The notes under the pieces: generated by a model
Told to the model about the DNA's origin: nothing
The model's input: only the letters and a program-made list of their open reading frames with translations
Databases searched by the model: none
Position numbers and translations under genes: made by a program
Assembly: GCA_964415085.1 (NCBI GenBank)
Contig: CAYPYI010000002.1
Span: 1-64,000, forward strand
From: CAYPYI01 sp964415085
Lineage (GTDB): Bacteria > Bacillota > Clostridia > Tissierellales > Tissierellaceae
Length of the DNA stretch: 64,000 nt
Direction of reading: 5' to 3'
In this document: positions 34,157-43,246 of the stretch, piece after piece
How positions within the stretch are numbered: the stretch's first letter is position 1
Layout: each line of letters starts with the position of its first letter

Positions 34157-34595
34157 AGCTTCTTAATTCTTCTCTATTATCATTAATAAGTTCTACTAAT
34201 TCTTGTAATTTTTCCTGAGTATTCATAAGTAATGAATCAGCATATTCTAAAGCACCTAATCTAATTTCATTAGCAGCTTCTTGTGCTTTATAAAGTATTT
34301 CTTCAGCTCTTTCTTCTGCAGCTGTTGTTATCCTACTATCTTCTACCATTTCCCTTACTTTTTCTTCAGTATCTCTTTGAATTTGCATAGCTTCTCTTTC
34401 AGCTTCTCCAATTATTCTTTCTTTTTCTTCTTTAATCCAAGAAGCTTGTTGCATTTCATCTGGTAATCTGATCCTTATTTCTCTGATTATGTCTAATATT
34501 TCTTCTGAGTCAACCATAACTTTTTTAGTTAATGGTACACTTGAACCATCTTCAATAATATCTTCCATCTCATCTATTAGTTTTAAAACATCCAT
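34155..34595 (-). CDS. Coiled-coil protein next to coaD (ATP synthase B-like)
   Basis: A 146-residue, highly charged, almost entirely helical protein. Residues about 60-140 form a coiled coil (KEEKERIIGEAEREAMQIQ…), resembling the stalk of ATP synthase subunit b or DivIVA, and clostridial homologues are often labelled 'ATPase' without any nucleotide-binding motif; I see none either. It lies six bases after coaD and ends the recG–rsmD–coaD group. A structural or division-related role is possible but unproven. Confidence 0.75.
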   Translation of the reverse strand: MDVLKLIDEMEDIIEDGSSVPLTKKVMVDSEEILDIIREIRIRLPDEMQQASWIKEEKERIIGEAEREAMQIQRDTEEKVREMVEDSRITTAAEERAEEILYKAQEAANEIRLGALEYADSLLMNTQEKLQELVELINDNREELRS

Positions 34596-34601
34596 GACTA
34601 T

Positions 34602-35081
34602 TTACTCCCTCCTATACTTTTCTATAAGTGCTTCTTCCACTACCTTAGGAACAAAACAAGATACATTTCCACCATAGTATGCTATCTCTCTTACTATACT
34701 TGAACTTAAATATACATGTTCTCCTCTGGAAATCATAAATAATGTTTCTAAATCGTCATTCATTTTTCTATTAACTAAGGCCATTTGCATTTCATATTCA
34801 AAATCTGAAATAGCTCTTAATCCTCTAATTAGAGTTGTACAATCCCTATGTTTTGCATAATCTGTTAAAAGACCTGAAAAACTATCTACCTCTACATTTG
34901 GATATTTTTTTGTTGTTTCTCTTAATAACTCTAACCTCTCTTCTATTGTAAAGGTACCTTCTTTTGAATTATTATTTAATACTGCTACAACAACATTATC
35001 AAACTTTTTTGCACATCTTTCTATTATATCTAAATGACCATAAGTTACTGGGTCAAAACTCCCCGGATAAATTACTTCCAT
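34602..35081 (-). CDS. coaD: Phosphopantetheine adenylyltransferase
   Basis: Penultimate step of coenzyme A synthesis. The nucleotidyltransferase start YPGSFDPVTYGHLDIIERC (residues 5-23) contains the TxGH motif, and LFMISRGEHVYLSSSIVRE near 113 holds the ISSTxxR equivalent. 159 residues normal. Downstream of rsmD by ten bases, as in most Firmicutes. Confidence 0.97.
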   Translation of the reverse strand: MEVIYPGSFDPVTYGHLDIIERCAKKFDNVVVAVLNNNSKEGTFTIEERLELLRETTKKYPNVEVDSFSGLLTDYAKHRDCTTLIRGLRAISDFEYEMQMALVNRKMNDDLETLFMISRGEHVYLSSSIVREIAYYGGNVSCFVPKVVEEALIEKYRRE

Positions 35082-35091
35082 TTCTGCCTCC

Positions 35092-35646
35092 TTATATAAT
35101 AGGTAATAAAAAAGTTACACTCTTATTACCATATCGTCTAACATCTTTAATTTCATAATTTTCATTTTCTTCTACTTTATAATCACTTTTATGCTCTATT
35201 ATTATAAGAGACTTATTTTTCACTATATTTTTTTCAAATAATAAAGTAATTGAATTCTTAAGTAACAAAGTATCATCAAAAGGAGGATCTAAATATACAT
35301 AATCAAAACTTTTATTTTGCTTAGCTAACTTTTCAATTACATTTTTATCTTTTCCTTTAATCACAACTGCCTGATCATTTAACTTTGTATGTTTTAAGTT
35401 TTCTTTAATTGTTGATATTGCTAAAGAAGAATCATCTATAAAATAGGCTTTTTTTGCTCCCCTACTTAAAAACTCTATTCCTATAGCACCTGAACCTGCA
35501 AATAGATCTAAGATTTCTGAATCCTCATCAATAGATCCTATTATATTAAAAACCGACTCCTTAATTCTATCCTCTGTTGGTCTAGTGAATTCAGTTTTAG
35601 GTTGTTTAAGTTTGTGTCCCTTCTTAAATCCTGATATTACTCTCAT
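35092..35646 (-). CDS. rsmD: 16S rRNA (guanine966-N2)-methyltransferase RsmD
   Basis: SAM site LDLFAGSGAIGIEFLSRGA near residue 46, catalytic DPPF near 120, and the start MRVISGFKKGHKLKQP are RsmD hallmarks. 184 residues normal. Order recG–rsmD–coaD is conserved. Confidence 0.95.
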   Translation of the reverse strand: MRVISGFKKGHKLKQPKTEFTRPTEDRIKESVFNIIGSIDEDSEILDLFAGSGAIGIEFLSRGAKKAYFIDDSSLAISTIKENLKHTKLNDQAVVIKGKDKNVIEKLAKQNKSFDYVYLDPPFDDTLLLKNSITLLFEKNIVKNKSLIIIEHKSDYKVEENENYEIKDVRRYGNKSVTFLLPII

Positions 35647-35708
35647 TTTACTTCTCCTTTATATATAATACATTTTCATTTTATCATATATGATGCATAT
35701 TGAAAACC

Positions 35709-37763
35709 TTAATTTCGTGTTTTATCCAATGTTACACCTGAAAAGAGCGTATTAATTTCTTTTTTTAGATATTTATTAGATTCCTTTTCAAGTAATAAGT
35801 CATCTTTTAAAATCTCTTTACACTCTAACTGTACCAACTTAAGGATTTCCATGTGTTCAAACAAATTAGCAATTTTAAGTTCTGGAAGCCCATGCTGCCT
35901 TGTACCAAAAAATTCTCCAGGTCCTCTTAGTTCTAAGTCTTTTTCAGATATTTCAAAGCCATCTTCAGACTCTATCATTATTTTCATTCGCTCCAATGAT
36001 ATATCTGTTAACTTCTCATTAATTAATATACAATATGACTTATATTCACCTCTTCCAACACGGCCTCTTAACTGATGAAGTTGAGCAAGTCCAAATCTTT
36101 CCGCATTAAAAATCACCATAATACTTGCATTAGGAACATTAACACCCACTTCAATTACCGTTGTAGAAATAAGTATATCAATCTCTTTATTTTTAAATCT
36201 ATTCATTATGTCATCTTTTTCGTCACTTTTTAATTTTCCATGTACATAATCAATCTTATATTTAGACAAGTTGCTTTGTAGATATTTATTATAAAGGCTT
36301 TCTACAGAATATGCTTTTAATTCATCTGAATCTTCTACAAGTGGAGCTACAATATAAGCCTGTCTACCCATAGAAAGTTCTTTATCTACAAACTTATTTA
36401 TTCTTTCAATATAATCCACACCAACGCTAAAGGTACTTATTTTTTTCCTATTTGGAGGTAGTTCATCTATTACAGATATATCTAAGTCTCCATATAATAT
36501 ATATGCAAGTGTTCTTGGAATAGGTGTGGCAGTCATAACTAAACAATCAGGGTTTTTCCCTTTTTTATTTAATAATTGTCTTTGCATTACACCAAATCTA
36601 TGCTGTTCATCAGTAATTACAAGCCCTAATTTATGAAATACCACATCTTCTTGTATAAGAGCATGAGTTCCTATTACAATATTTATTTTATTAGCTAAAA
36701 GATTTTCTTTTATTTTAATTTTTTCTTTTTCCTTAACAGAACCTGTAAGTAATTCTACATTTATATCAAAATCTTTAAATGTCTCCTTTAAAGACTCATA
36801 TTGCTGTTTAGCCAGCACTTCAGTTGGAACCATCATTGCTACTTGATATCCATTTTTCACAGCCTTAAACATGCTTAGAATAGCTACAATAGTCTTACCT
36901 GAACCAACATCACCCTGAAGAAGTCTATTCATTACTTTTTTGCTTTCCATATCACGACTTATTTCTCTAAAAGATCTAGTTTGCGCCTTTGTAAGTTGAA
37001 ACGGTAATGACTCTAGAAGTTCTTTCATTTCTATTTTTTTATCAAATTGGATTGCATCTTCATTTTTACTATTAATATTCTTGAATAAAAATAGTCCTAA
37101 TTGCAAGAAAAATAATTCTTCAAAGATCAATCTTCTTTTTGCTCTTTCTAAAATCAATAAATCACTTGGAAAATGAATATTTTGTATAGCTTCTTTCCTT
37201 GATACAAGTTGATATTTATTTTCTATATTTTTAGGTAATAGTTCAACTTCATACTTTAAATATCTATCTATTGCATTGTTGATTATATTTATCAACTGAT
37301 TATTACTAATACCCTCTGTTAAGTTATATATAGGTATTATTTTACCTATTTTATCCTCTTTCCCCTTTAATTCTATTATAGGGTTATGTACTTCATATTT
37401 TTTACCATTTTTTTGTACTCTACCATAGACTTTATACTCTCTTCCAGGAAAAATTGTATTCTTTAAATAATCTTGATTAAACCATATTAACTCACCTTTA
37501 ACATCTTCTTGTACAAAAGGTATCTTTAATATACTCATATTTCTTCTTGGTCTTAATACACTTGGTCTACCTGTTGTAACAATTTCAAGTGTTGCAAATT
37601 CGTCTATTATATCTTCATTTAAATTTGATATTTTACTTCTATCTTCAAATTCCCTTGGAAAAAAATATAAAAGATCTTTGATAGTAAATATCCCTAATCT
37701 ATTTAAAATCTTTTCTCTTTTAGGACCAACCCCTTTAATTTTATTTATTGAATCTTCTAGCAC
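35709..37763 (-). CDS. recG: ATP-dependent DNA helicase RecG
   Basis: Remodels stalled forks and recombination intermediates. N-terminal wedge/OB domain (about 60-160); helicase motif I GDVGSGKTIVA near 285; motif II DEQH (normally DEQHRFG, present) near 387; motif III TATPIPRTLA; motif VI QLRGRVGRG near 580. 684 residues normal. Translation starts at GTG with AAGGAGGG upstream. A terminator of yloV lies directly before it. Confidence 0.97.
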   Translation of the reverse strand: MLEDSINKIKGVGPKREKILNRLGIFTIKDLLYFFPREFEDRSKISNLNEDIIDEFATLEIVTTGRPSVLRPRRNMSILKIPFVQEDVKGELIWFNQDYLKNTIFPGREYKVYGRVQKNGKKYEVHNPIIELKGKEDKIGKIIPIYNLTEGISNNQLINIINNAIDRYLKYEVELLPKNIENKYQLVSRKEAIQNIHFPSDLLILERAKRRLIFEELFFLQLGLFLFKNINSKNEDAIQFDKKIEMKELLESLPFQLTKAQTRSFREISRDMESKKVMNRLLQGDVGSGKTIVAILSMFKAVKNGYQVAMMVPTEVLAKQQYESLKETFKDFDINVELLTGSVKEKEKIKIKENLLANKINIVIGTHALIQEDVVFHKLGLVITDEQHRFGVMQRQLLNKKGKNPDCLVMTATPIPRTLAYILYGDLDISVIDELPPNRKKISTFSVGVDYIERINKFVDKELSMGRQAYIVAPLVEDSDELKAYSVESLYNKYLQSNLSKYKIDYVHGKLKSDEKDDIMNRFKNKEIDILISTTVIEVGVNVPNASIMVIFNAERFGLAQLHQLRGRVGRGEYKSYCILINEKLTDISLERMKIMIESEDGFEISEKDLELRGPGEFFGTRQHGLPELKIANLFEHMEILKLVQLECKEILKDDLLLEKESNKYLKKEINTLFSGVTLDKTRN

Positions 37764-37785
37764 ATTTATCCCTCCTTAAAAAATT

Positions 37786-37808
37786 AAACCCTACATATTG
37801 TAGGGTTT
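37786..37808 (-). terminator. Hairpin between yloV and recG
   Basis: Perfect 10-bp stem AAACCCTACA with TGTAGGGTTT around a three-base loop, then AATTTTTT on the minus strand. It overlaps the last bases of yloV and stops just before the recG ribosome-binding site. Confidence 0.75.
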
Positions 37809-39459
37809 ATTCTAAAGAAAATACATAATAATAAAGTGGTTGCCCACCATATATCAATTCAACATCAATATCAGAATACTTATCTTCTAATATGTCTGTT
37901 AATTTTTGAGCTTTATCTTCATCTACATCTTCACCATAAAATACAGTTAGTATTGATTTGTCTTCATCCATCATTTCATCTACTAATTCAAGAGCAATTT
38001 CTTCTAAATCCGTTCCTACTGAAACTATTTCTCCTTGTGATAGTCCAATAATGTTATCTTTTTTAATTTTTTTACCATTTACTTCTGTATCTCTAACAGC
38101 AAAAGTTATTTCTCCAGTTTTAGTATGATTTATATATTCAACCATATTTTCAAGATTTTCTTCAGGTGATAAACTTTCATCAAATGCTATTAAAGCACCT
38201 ACACCTTCAGGGATACTTGTTGTTGGTACAACAATAACATTTCTATCACTTAATTCTTTAGTTTGATCAGCAGCCCATATAATATTTTTATTATTTGGAA
38301 GAATAAATACATTCTTACCTTCAGTAGATTCTATTGCCTTTAAAATATCCTCTGTACTTGGATTCATAGTTTGTCCGCCAGAAACAATTTTATCTACACT
38401 AAATTCTTCAAACATTTTGTCAATTCCTTTACCTGTGGAAATCGAAACAAAAGAATATTCTTTTGTAGCTTCTAATTTTTCTTCTTTTTTCTCATCAGAT
38501 TCTCTTAATTGATTAAGTTCATCTTTTAATAAAACTTCTTCATGTTGATATCTCATATTATCAATTTTAATATCAGATAACTCTCCAAGTTCTAGGGCTC
38601 TTTCCATAACTTTTCCTGGATTATTTGTATGAATATGAACTTTTATTATTCCATCCCCACCAACTACTAATAATGAGTCTGCATTTACAGCTAATTCTTC
38701 TCTTAGTGATTCTATATCACTATAATCAGTATTAATCATAAACTCCGTACAATAACCAAATTCTATATCATCTGTATCTATGTGTTGTCTTTGTGATTTA
38801 GTTTTTTGAGTTGTATCTATAGATTCACCCTCGTATTGCTCAACACCAGCTAAAGCATTATAGCCTCCTGTTATAATGTACATAAGACCTTTTCCACCAG
38901 CATCAACTACACCTGCTTGTTTTAAAACTGGTAGCATATCTGGTGTTTTATCTAAAGTGATATTTCCATGCTCTATAACTCTTTCCAAAAATCTTAAAAT
39001 ATCTGTTTCTTGTCTACTTATATTTATAGCAAAATCTCCACACTCTCTTGCCACTGTAAGTATTGTACCTTCAGTTGGTTTCATAACAGCTTGGTAAGCC
39101 ATATCTGATGCTTTTTTAAATGCTAATGCAAGTGTTTCGACATTGATTTCTTTTTGACCCTTTAATCCTTCAGCAAATCCTCTACATAATTGTGATAGTA
39201 TAACACCTGAGTTTCCTCTTGCACCCATCAAAGATCCTTTACTCATAGCTAATGCAATTAAGTATGCATCATCATCATTAACACTTAAACCTTCTTTAGC
39301 TGCAGATTTAAACGTTAAAGACATATTAGTACCTGTATCTCCATCTGGAACCGGGAAAACATTTAAGGCGTTTACTTCCTCCTTATTAGCTTCTAATAAT
39401 CCTGCTGCTCCTTTTAATGCTTTTTTTAATAATGCAGCATCTACTCTTTCTATAATCAA
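37807..39459 (-). CDS. yloV: DAK2-domain protein, FakA/YloV family
   Basis: Kinase-like protein related to fatty acid kinase FakA, which phosphorylates fatty acids bound to FakB. The DAK2 domain (about 1-200) has the ATP/Mg motif PVPDGDTGTNM (34-44) and RGNSGVILSQ; the C-terminal EDD-like domain follows (from about 250). 550 residues normal. Starts at TTG with AAGGAGGT. No fakB is in the window. Paired with yloU upstream, as in Bacillus. Confidence 0.93.
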   Translation of the reverse strand: MIIERVDAALLKKALKGAAGLLEANKEEVNALNVFPVPDGDTGTNMSLTFKSAAKEGLSVNDDDAYLIALAMSKGSLMGARGNSGVILSQLCRGFAEGLKGQKEINVETLALAFKKASDMAYQAVMKPTEGTILTVARECGDFAINISRQETDILRFLERVIEHGNITLDKTPDMLPVLKQAGVVDAGGKGLMYIITGGYNALAGVEQYEGESIDTTQKTKSQRQHIDTDDIEFGYCTEFMINTDYSDIESLREELAVNADSLLVVGGDGIIKVHIHTNNPGKVMERALELGELSDIKIDNMRYQHEEVLLKDELNQLRESDEKKEEKLEATKEYSFVSISTGKGIDKMFEEFSVDKIVSGGQTMNPSTEDILKAIESTEGKNVFILPNNKNIIWAADQTKELSDRNVIVVPTTSIPEGVGALIAFDESLSPEENLENMVEYINHTKTGEITFAVRDTEVNGKKIKKDNIIGLSQGEIVSVGTDLEEIALELVDEMMDEDKSILTVFYGEDVDEDKAQKLTDILEDKYSDIDVELIYGGQPLYYYVFSLE

Positions 39460-39477
39460 GTTCAGTACCTCCTTAAA

Positions 39478-39834
39478 CTATTTTCCTACTCGTATTCCTT
39501 GAACCAATACGTTTATTTTATCTACTTGTTGTCCTGTTAATTTTTCCACATTAAACTTCACTCTATCTATTATATTATCTGCTACTACAGATATTTTTAC
39601 TCCATACTCTAATATAACATGTAAATCGATAATCAATTTATTCTCTTTAGTATATACTTTTATACCTTTTGTTAAAGAGTCCCATTTAAGCAACTCAAAA
39701 AAACCATCTGTTGCGTTCTTAGCTGCCATACCTACTATCCCATAGCTCTCCATTGCAGACACTCCTGCTATTGTAGCTATAACATTTTCCGAAATATTAA
39801 TATCTCCAAGTTCTGTTTTAACTTTCGTTGGCAT
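39478..39834 (-). CDS. yloU: Asp23/YloU family protein
   Basis: Second Asp23-like protein, 118 residues, with LGDINISENVIATIAGVSAMESYGIVGMA near the start. It differs from the asp23 at 9854 in lacking the acidic tail and in context: it precedes yloV, the Bacillus arrangement, and is divergent from rpmB. Function uncertain; envelope or fatty-acid-kinase-related by association. Confidence 0.92.
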   Translation of the reverse strand: MPTKVKTELGDINISENVIATIAGVSAMESYGIVGMAAKNATDGFFELLKWDSLTKGIKVYTKENKLIIDLHVILEYGVKISVVADNIIDRVKFNVEKLTGQQVDKINVLVQGIRVGK

Positions 39835-40052
39835 AGATAATCTCCTCCTTTATACTAATATTATATATCATTATATTACATTATACAAAGGTTTTGTTCA
39901 ATACAGATAAATATTAATATAAATTTTATGGTTGCAAAATAGGTATATGATGTGGTACTATAGAGTATGTTATTATTGAATTAATGATATACTTATAAAG
40001 AGATTAATGAGTATTAAGAATGATTTTTTTATGTGTTAAGGAGGTGCTTTTC

Positions 40053-40244
40053 ATGGCAAGAGGATGTGAAGTTTGTGGTAAAGGAAATATATCAGGAAAC
40101 AAGGTTACTTTTTCAAATATAAAGAATAAACGTACTTGGAAGCCTAACTTAAGAAGAGTAAGGGCTGTTGTAGACGGATCAACAAAAAGAATCGACGTTT
40201 GTACGAGATGTCTTAGATCAGGAAAAGTTGAAAGAGCATTATAA
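40053..40244 (+). CDS. rpmB: 50S ribosomal protein L28
   Basis: L28 of 63 residues: MARGCEVCGKGNISGNKV at the start, and the cysteine pairs CEVC and CTRC expected of zinc-type L28. AAGGAGG is well placed before the ATG at 40053; an in-frame ATG 33 bases upstream has no such site. Plus strand, divergent from yloU. spoVM, which in Bacillus lies beside rpmB, is not found in the flanking gaps. Confidence 0.97.
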   Translation: MARGCEVCGKGNISGNKVTFSNIKNKRTWKPNLRRVRAVVDGSTKRIDVCTRCLRSGKVERAL

Positions 40245-40252
40245 TTGCTATT

Positions 40253-40286
40253 AAAAAAAGCTACCATTTTATGGTAGCTTCTTTTA
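40253..40286 (+). terminator. Bidirectional terminator between rpmB and thiN
   Basis: 10-bp stem AAGCTACCAT with ATGGTAGCTT and a three-base loop. A7 on the left gives a T-run for thiN on the minus strand, and CTTTTAATTCTTTT on the right serves rpmB. The two genes converge. Confidence 0.85.
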
Positions 40287-40292
40287 ATTCTT

Positions 40293-40928
40293 TTAATCTT
40301 TAGAAACAATTACTAATACCTCACCTTTATGGATTTGTATATCAGCAAATTCATCTTCAATCTCATTACTTATTCCAAGAGTAGATCCATATTCTATTAA
40401 GTGTTTATCCAAAGGATATGCTACATTCTTTAAAGTTACTATGGCCCCATCTAATGTTAATGGAACTACGGATAAGTAACTGTCTTCTTTTTTATTTATT
40501 TTAAGTTTATCCTTTGTATAATAGACTACATTATTATTATCTATTATCCTACAATCTATACCTACATTTTTAATATGTCTTAATAATAATATATTTGCAA
40601 GGCTATGATCTATTCTACTTCCCGTAACACCAACTAAAGTTATACATGTAGCTTTCTTACTTATTGCTAAGTCTACAGCTAATTCTGTATCTGTCATGTT
40701 TTTCCTCGCAGGAAATTTCATAGTTTCTATACTATTATCATGTATATATTTTATACCTTCTGTAGTTATTGAGTCTAGATCTCCTACAACTATGTCTGGT
40801 TTTTCCTTAATTTTTAACAAATGATCTAGTCCACCATCTGCACAGATAATATAATCACTGGAATTTGTTAGTTGTATAAGCTCACTATAATCTTTTATTT
40901 GTCCACTAGATATTACTAAAATTTTCAT
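40293..40928 (-). CDS. thiN: Thiamine pyrophosphokinase
   Basis: Converts thiamine to thiamine pyrophosphate. Motifs YIICADGGLDHLL (near 30), PDIVVGDLDSIT (near 45), MTDTELAVDLA (near 80) and TGSRIDHSLAN (near 100) are those of the family. 211 residues normal. It follows thiT by two bases and is thus under the TPP riboswitch, a salvage pair: uptake then activation. Confidence 0.95.
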   Translation of the reverse strand: MKILVISSGQIKDYSELIQLTNSSDYIICADGGLDHLLKIKEKPDIVVGDLDSITTEGIKYIHDNSIETMKFPARKNMTDTELAVDLAISKKATCITLVGVTGSRIDHSLANILLLRHIKNVGIDCRIIDNNNVVYYTKDKLKINKKEDSYLSVVPLTLDGAIVTLKNVAYPLDKHLIEYGSTLGISNEIEDEFADIQIHKGEVLVIVSKD

Positions 40929-40930
40929 AA

Positions 40931-41485
40931 CTAATCATTTATCCCTGAATTTTGAATAGGCTTCCATATCAACACTAAAACAATTATTGTTAATATTAAT
41001 TCCGGAATTAAATAAGTTCCATTATATATAATAGAATATATCCATGGATTTTGTGCTCCTGCATATTCTTTAAAGAATATTGCTCCTGAAGCTACATGTG
41101 ATGCCATTCTTATTAATACTGCTATAGTGGAACTTAAAATTATAGCAAAATATGCATTTTTATGACCTTTTTTTACAAAATTTGAAACAAGACCTGCTAG
41201 TCCTAATGCTCCAAAAGGTATTATATAATCAAATAAAAATTGCGCAAAATTTAAAAAATATGGTTTAAATATAAAGTGTAACAAGCCATATAAAGCTCCT
41301 ACTCCAATTCCTGGAGTTACACCCCATCTTATTGCAAATATCATAATTGGAACCATACTTCCTGCTGTTACTGATCCACCTTGTGGTGCTTGATATATAG
41401 GAAACTGACTAAGTACCATAGCCAGTGCTATCATTATTCCACCTTCTACCAGCATCCTTACATTAACACTCTTATTATTATTCAT
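40931..41485 (-). CDS. thiT: Thiamine ECF transporter substrate-binding subunit ThiT
   Basis: Membrane S-component that binds thiamine for the energy-coupling factor transporter. Six hydrophobic segments; the motif LVEGGIMIALAMVLSQFP near the start and GGSVTAGSMVPI with KWGVTPGIGVGALYGL-like region are family traits. The start at 41485 has GGGGAGGA upstream; an earlier in-frame ATG lies within the riboswitch terminator. 184 residues. EcfA/EcfT genes are not in the window. Confidence 0.93.
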   Translation of the reverse strand: MNNNKSVNVRMLVEGGIMIALAMVLSQFPIYQAPQGGSVTAGSMVPIMIFAIRWGVTPGIGVGALYGLLHFIFKPYFLNFAQFLFDYIIPFGALGLAGLVSNFVKKGHKNAYFAIILSSTIAVLIRMASHVASGAIFFKEYAGAQNPWIYSIIYNGTYLIPELILTIIVLVLIWKPIQNSGIND

Positions 41486-41498
41486 TTTATTCCTCCCC

Positions 41499-41542
41499 AA
41501 AAAAATATCCATTCCCACAAGCGCATGCTAGTAGTAATGGAT
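41499..41542 (-). terminator. Riboswitch-linked terminator before thiT
   Basis: On the minus strand ATCCATT (41542-41536) pairs with AATGGAT (41513-41507) around an inner AGC/GCT hairpin, followed by seven T (41505-41499). It sits between the TPP aptamer and the thiT start, so TPP binding probably stops transcription. The upstream strand can also pair with AATG in the preceding segment, a possible antiterminator. Confidence 0.7.
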
Positions 41543-41555
41543 TATCATTTCTACA

Positions 41556-41640
41556 CTTCCTTACGCTAGTATTATCTAGTTCAAGTTATAAGGGTCTAGA
41601 TACAAATCTATCTCAGCTTTCGCTCCCCCAGTGCTTATAT
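41556..41640 (-). ncRNA. TPP riboswitch (THI element)
   Basis: On the minus strand the conserved blocks appear in order: GGGGGAGC…GCTGAGA (41630-41612 region), ACCCTT (near 41595), ACTTGAACTAGATAATACTAGCGTAAGG in two parts ending with the invariant GTAAGGAAG (41564-41556). These are the pyrimidine- and pyrophosphate-sensing arms of the thiamine pyrophosphate aptamer. It is followed by a terminator and by thiT–thiN, so uptake and activation of thiamine are repressed when TPP is plentiful. Confidence 0.95.
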
Positions 41641-41675
41641 TCATCTGTAACTCAATAGTAACATATATATATATT

Positions 41676-42329
41676 CTATTCAATTAAACTTTTAAACTTC
41701 TTAGTCTGTCCAACAACATCTTCTGCTTTATAAATATCACTGCCAACAACAACCATATTAGCTCCACTATTTATAACCTCTTTTACATTGGATAATTTTA
41801 TTCCACCATCTACCTCAAGTAAAATATCTCTATTAGACTCATCTATCATCCTTCGAATATTTCTAATTTTCTCATGTGATGATGGTATAAATGATTGACC
41901 ACCAAAGCCCGGATTAACACTCATAACTAAAATCAAATCTAAATCATCTATAATATACTTAAGAACATCTTCACTAGTTCCTGGATTCAATGAGATTCCA
42001 GCTTTTATTCCAAAAGACTTTATAAGTTGAATTGTTCTATGAACATGTGTTGTTGCTTCATAGTGCACAGTTATTATATCTGCACCTGCTTTATAAAAAT
42101 CTTCAACATAATTTTCTGGATTTTCTATCATTAAGTGTACATCAAAAGGTAATTCAGTTACCTCTTTGATACTTTTTATTACAGGCATACCAAAAGATAT
42201 ATTAGGAACATATTTCCCATCCATAACATCTAAATGGATATAATCAGCGCCACCCTTTTCTATTTTTTTTATTTCTTCTTCTAAGTTTGCAAAATTTGCT
42301 GACAATAATGATGGTGATAATAATGCCAT
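41676..42329 (-). CDS. rpe: Ribulose-phosphate 3-epimerase
   Basis: Pentose phosphate pathway epimerase with a TIM-barrel fold. Motifs LSPSLLSANFANL at the start, HLDVMDGKYVPNISFG (near 32), VMSVNPGFGGQSFIP (near 134) and LEVDGGI (near 171) are diagnostic. 217 residues normal. One base after rsgA; order prpC–prkC–rsgA–rpe as in Bacillus. Confidence 0.97.
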   Translation of the reverse strand: MALLSPSLLSANFANLEEEIKKIEKGGADYIHLDVMDGKYVPNISFGMPVIKSIKEVTELPFDVHLMIENPENYVEDFYKAGADIITVHYEATTHVHRTIQLIKSFGIKAGISLNPGTSEDVLKYIIDDLDLILVMSVNPGFGGQSFIPSSHEKIRNIRRMIDESNRDILLEVDGGIKLSNVKEVINSGANMVVVGSDIYKAEDVVGQTKKFKSLIE

Positions 42330-42330
42330 T

Positions 42331-43236
42331 CTAGTACCTCCTTGATTTTTTTACTTCTTCCATTATAGAAATATAATTTTCATATCGTGTTTTTTCAATA
42401 TTTCCTTTTAAAACATTCTCTTTAACATTACATCCTGGTTCTTTATCATGTAAACAACTTAAAAATTTACAATCTTCTCCATATTTATCTATTTCTTTAA
42501 AGTACTCTCTTACTTCAGATTCATCTTCTATAAAATCAAGTCTTAATGAACTAAAGCCTGGTGTATCCAATACATAAGAACCCTTATCTACCTCTAATAA
42601 TTCAACATGTCTAGTTGTGTGTTTTCCTCTTTTAGTTTTATTACTAACCTCACCAACCTCCAAATCAAATTTCGGATAAATTTTATTAAGTATAGATGAC
42701 TTACCTGCACCAGAAGGACCAGATAAAACGGTAATATTGTCTTTTAATTCCTCTTTAATTAAATCTATACCTATATCATCTTTGCTGCTTGCCATTATTA
42801 CTCTATAACCTGCGTGTTTATATATATTAGCTATTTCTTCACTCTTTAATGGATCTAAGTCAACTTTATTAATACAAATAATCGTTTCTAATCCTTCATA
42901 TTCACTCATTAAGGTAAATTTGTCTAATAACCACAAATTAATTTCAGGGTCTTTTACACTCATAACTATTATGGATTTTGTAACATTAGATACACTTGGA
43001 CGTAGTAGTTCACTAGATCTATCATATATTTTTAATATATAACCTGTTTCATCTTCATTACTAACTCTAATTTGAACTTTATCACCAACAATTGGAGTTA
43101 ACTTTTCTTCACGAAATACACCTCTTGCTCTACTTTCAAATACACCAAATTCTGTCTTCACATAGTAAAATCCACCTATTCCCTTTGTGATTATGCCATC
43201 AGTTATTAATTTTTCATCATTTAAATTACTCTTCAT
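42331..43236 (-). CDS. rsgA: Ribosome small-subunit GTPase RsgA
   Basis: Circularly permuted GTPase for 30S maturation. An N-terminal OB domain (about 10-75), G4 NKVD near 120, G1 GPSGAGKSS near 172, G3 DTPG near 217, and a C-terminal zinc knuckle (C257-C262-H264-C270 region). 301 residues normal. Confidence 0.95.
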   Translation of the reverse strand: MKSNLNDEKLITDGIITKGIGGFYYVKTEFGVFESRARGVFREEKLTPIVGDKVQIRVSNEDETGYILKIYDRSSELLRPSVSNVTKSIIVMSVKDPEINLWLLDKFTLMSEYEGLETIICINKVDLDPLKSEEIANIYKHAGYRVIMASSKDDIGIDLIKEELKDNITVLSGPSGAGKSSILNKIYPKFDLEVGEVSNKTKRGKHTTRHVELLEVDKGSYVLDTPGFSSLRLDFIEDESEVREYFKEIDKYGEDCKFLSCLHDKEPGCNVKENVLKGNIEKTRYENYISIMEEVKKSRRY

Positions 43237-43246
43237 ATAACCACCA

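Noticed and set aside
39835..40052. spoVM-like short gene in the yloU–rpmB gap
   Set aside because: Both strands were read for a 26-residue protein with the SpoVM pattern; none found.
40004..40309. A 101-residue minus-strand reading frame opposite rpmB
   Set aside because: It lies antisense over the L28 gene and its terminator, has no ribosome-binding site and no recognisable motif; L28 on the plus strand explains the segment.
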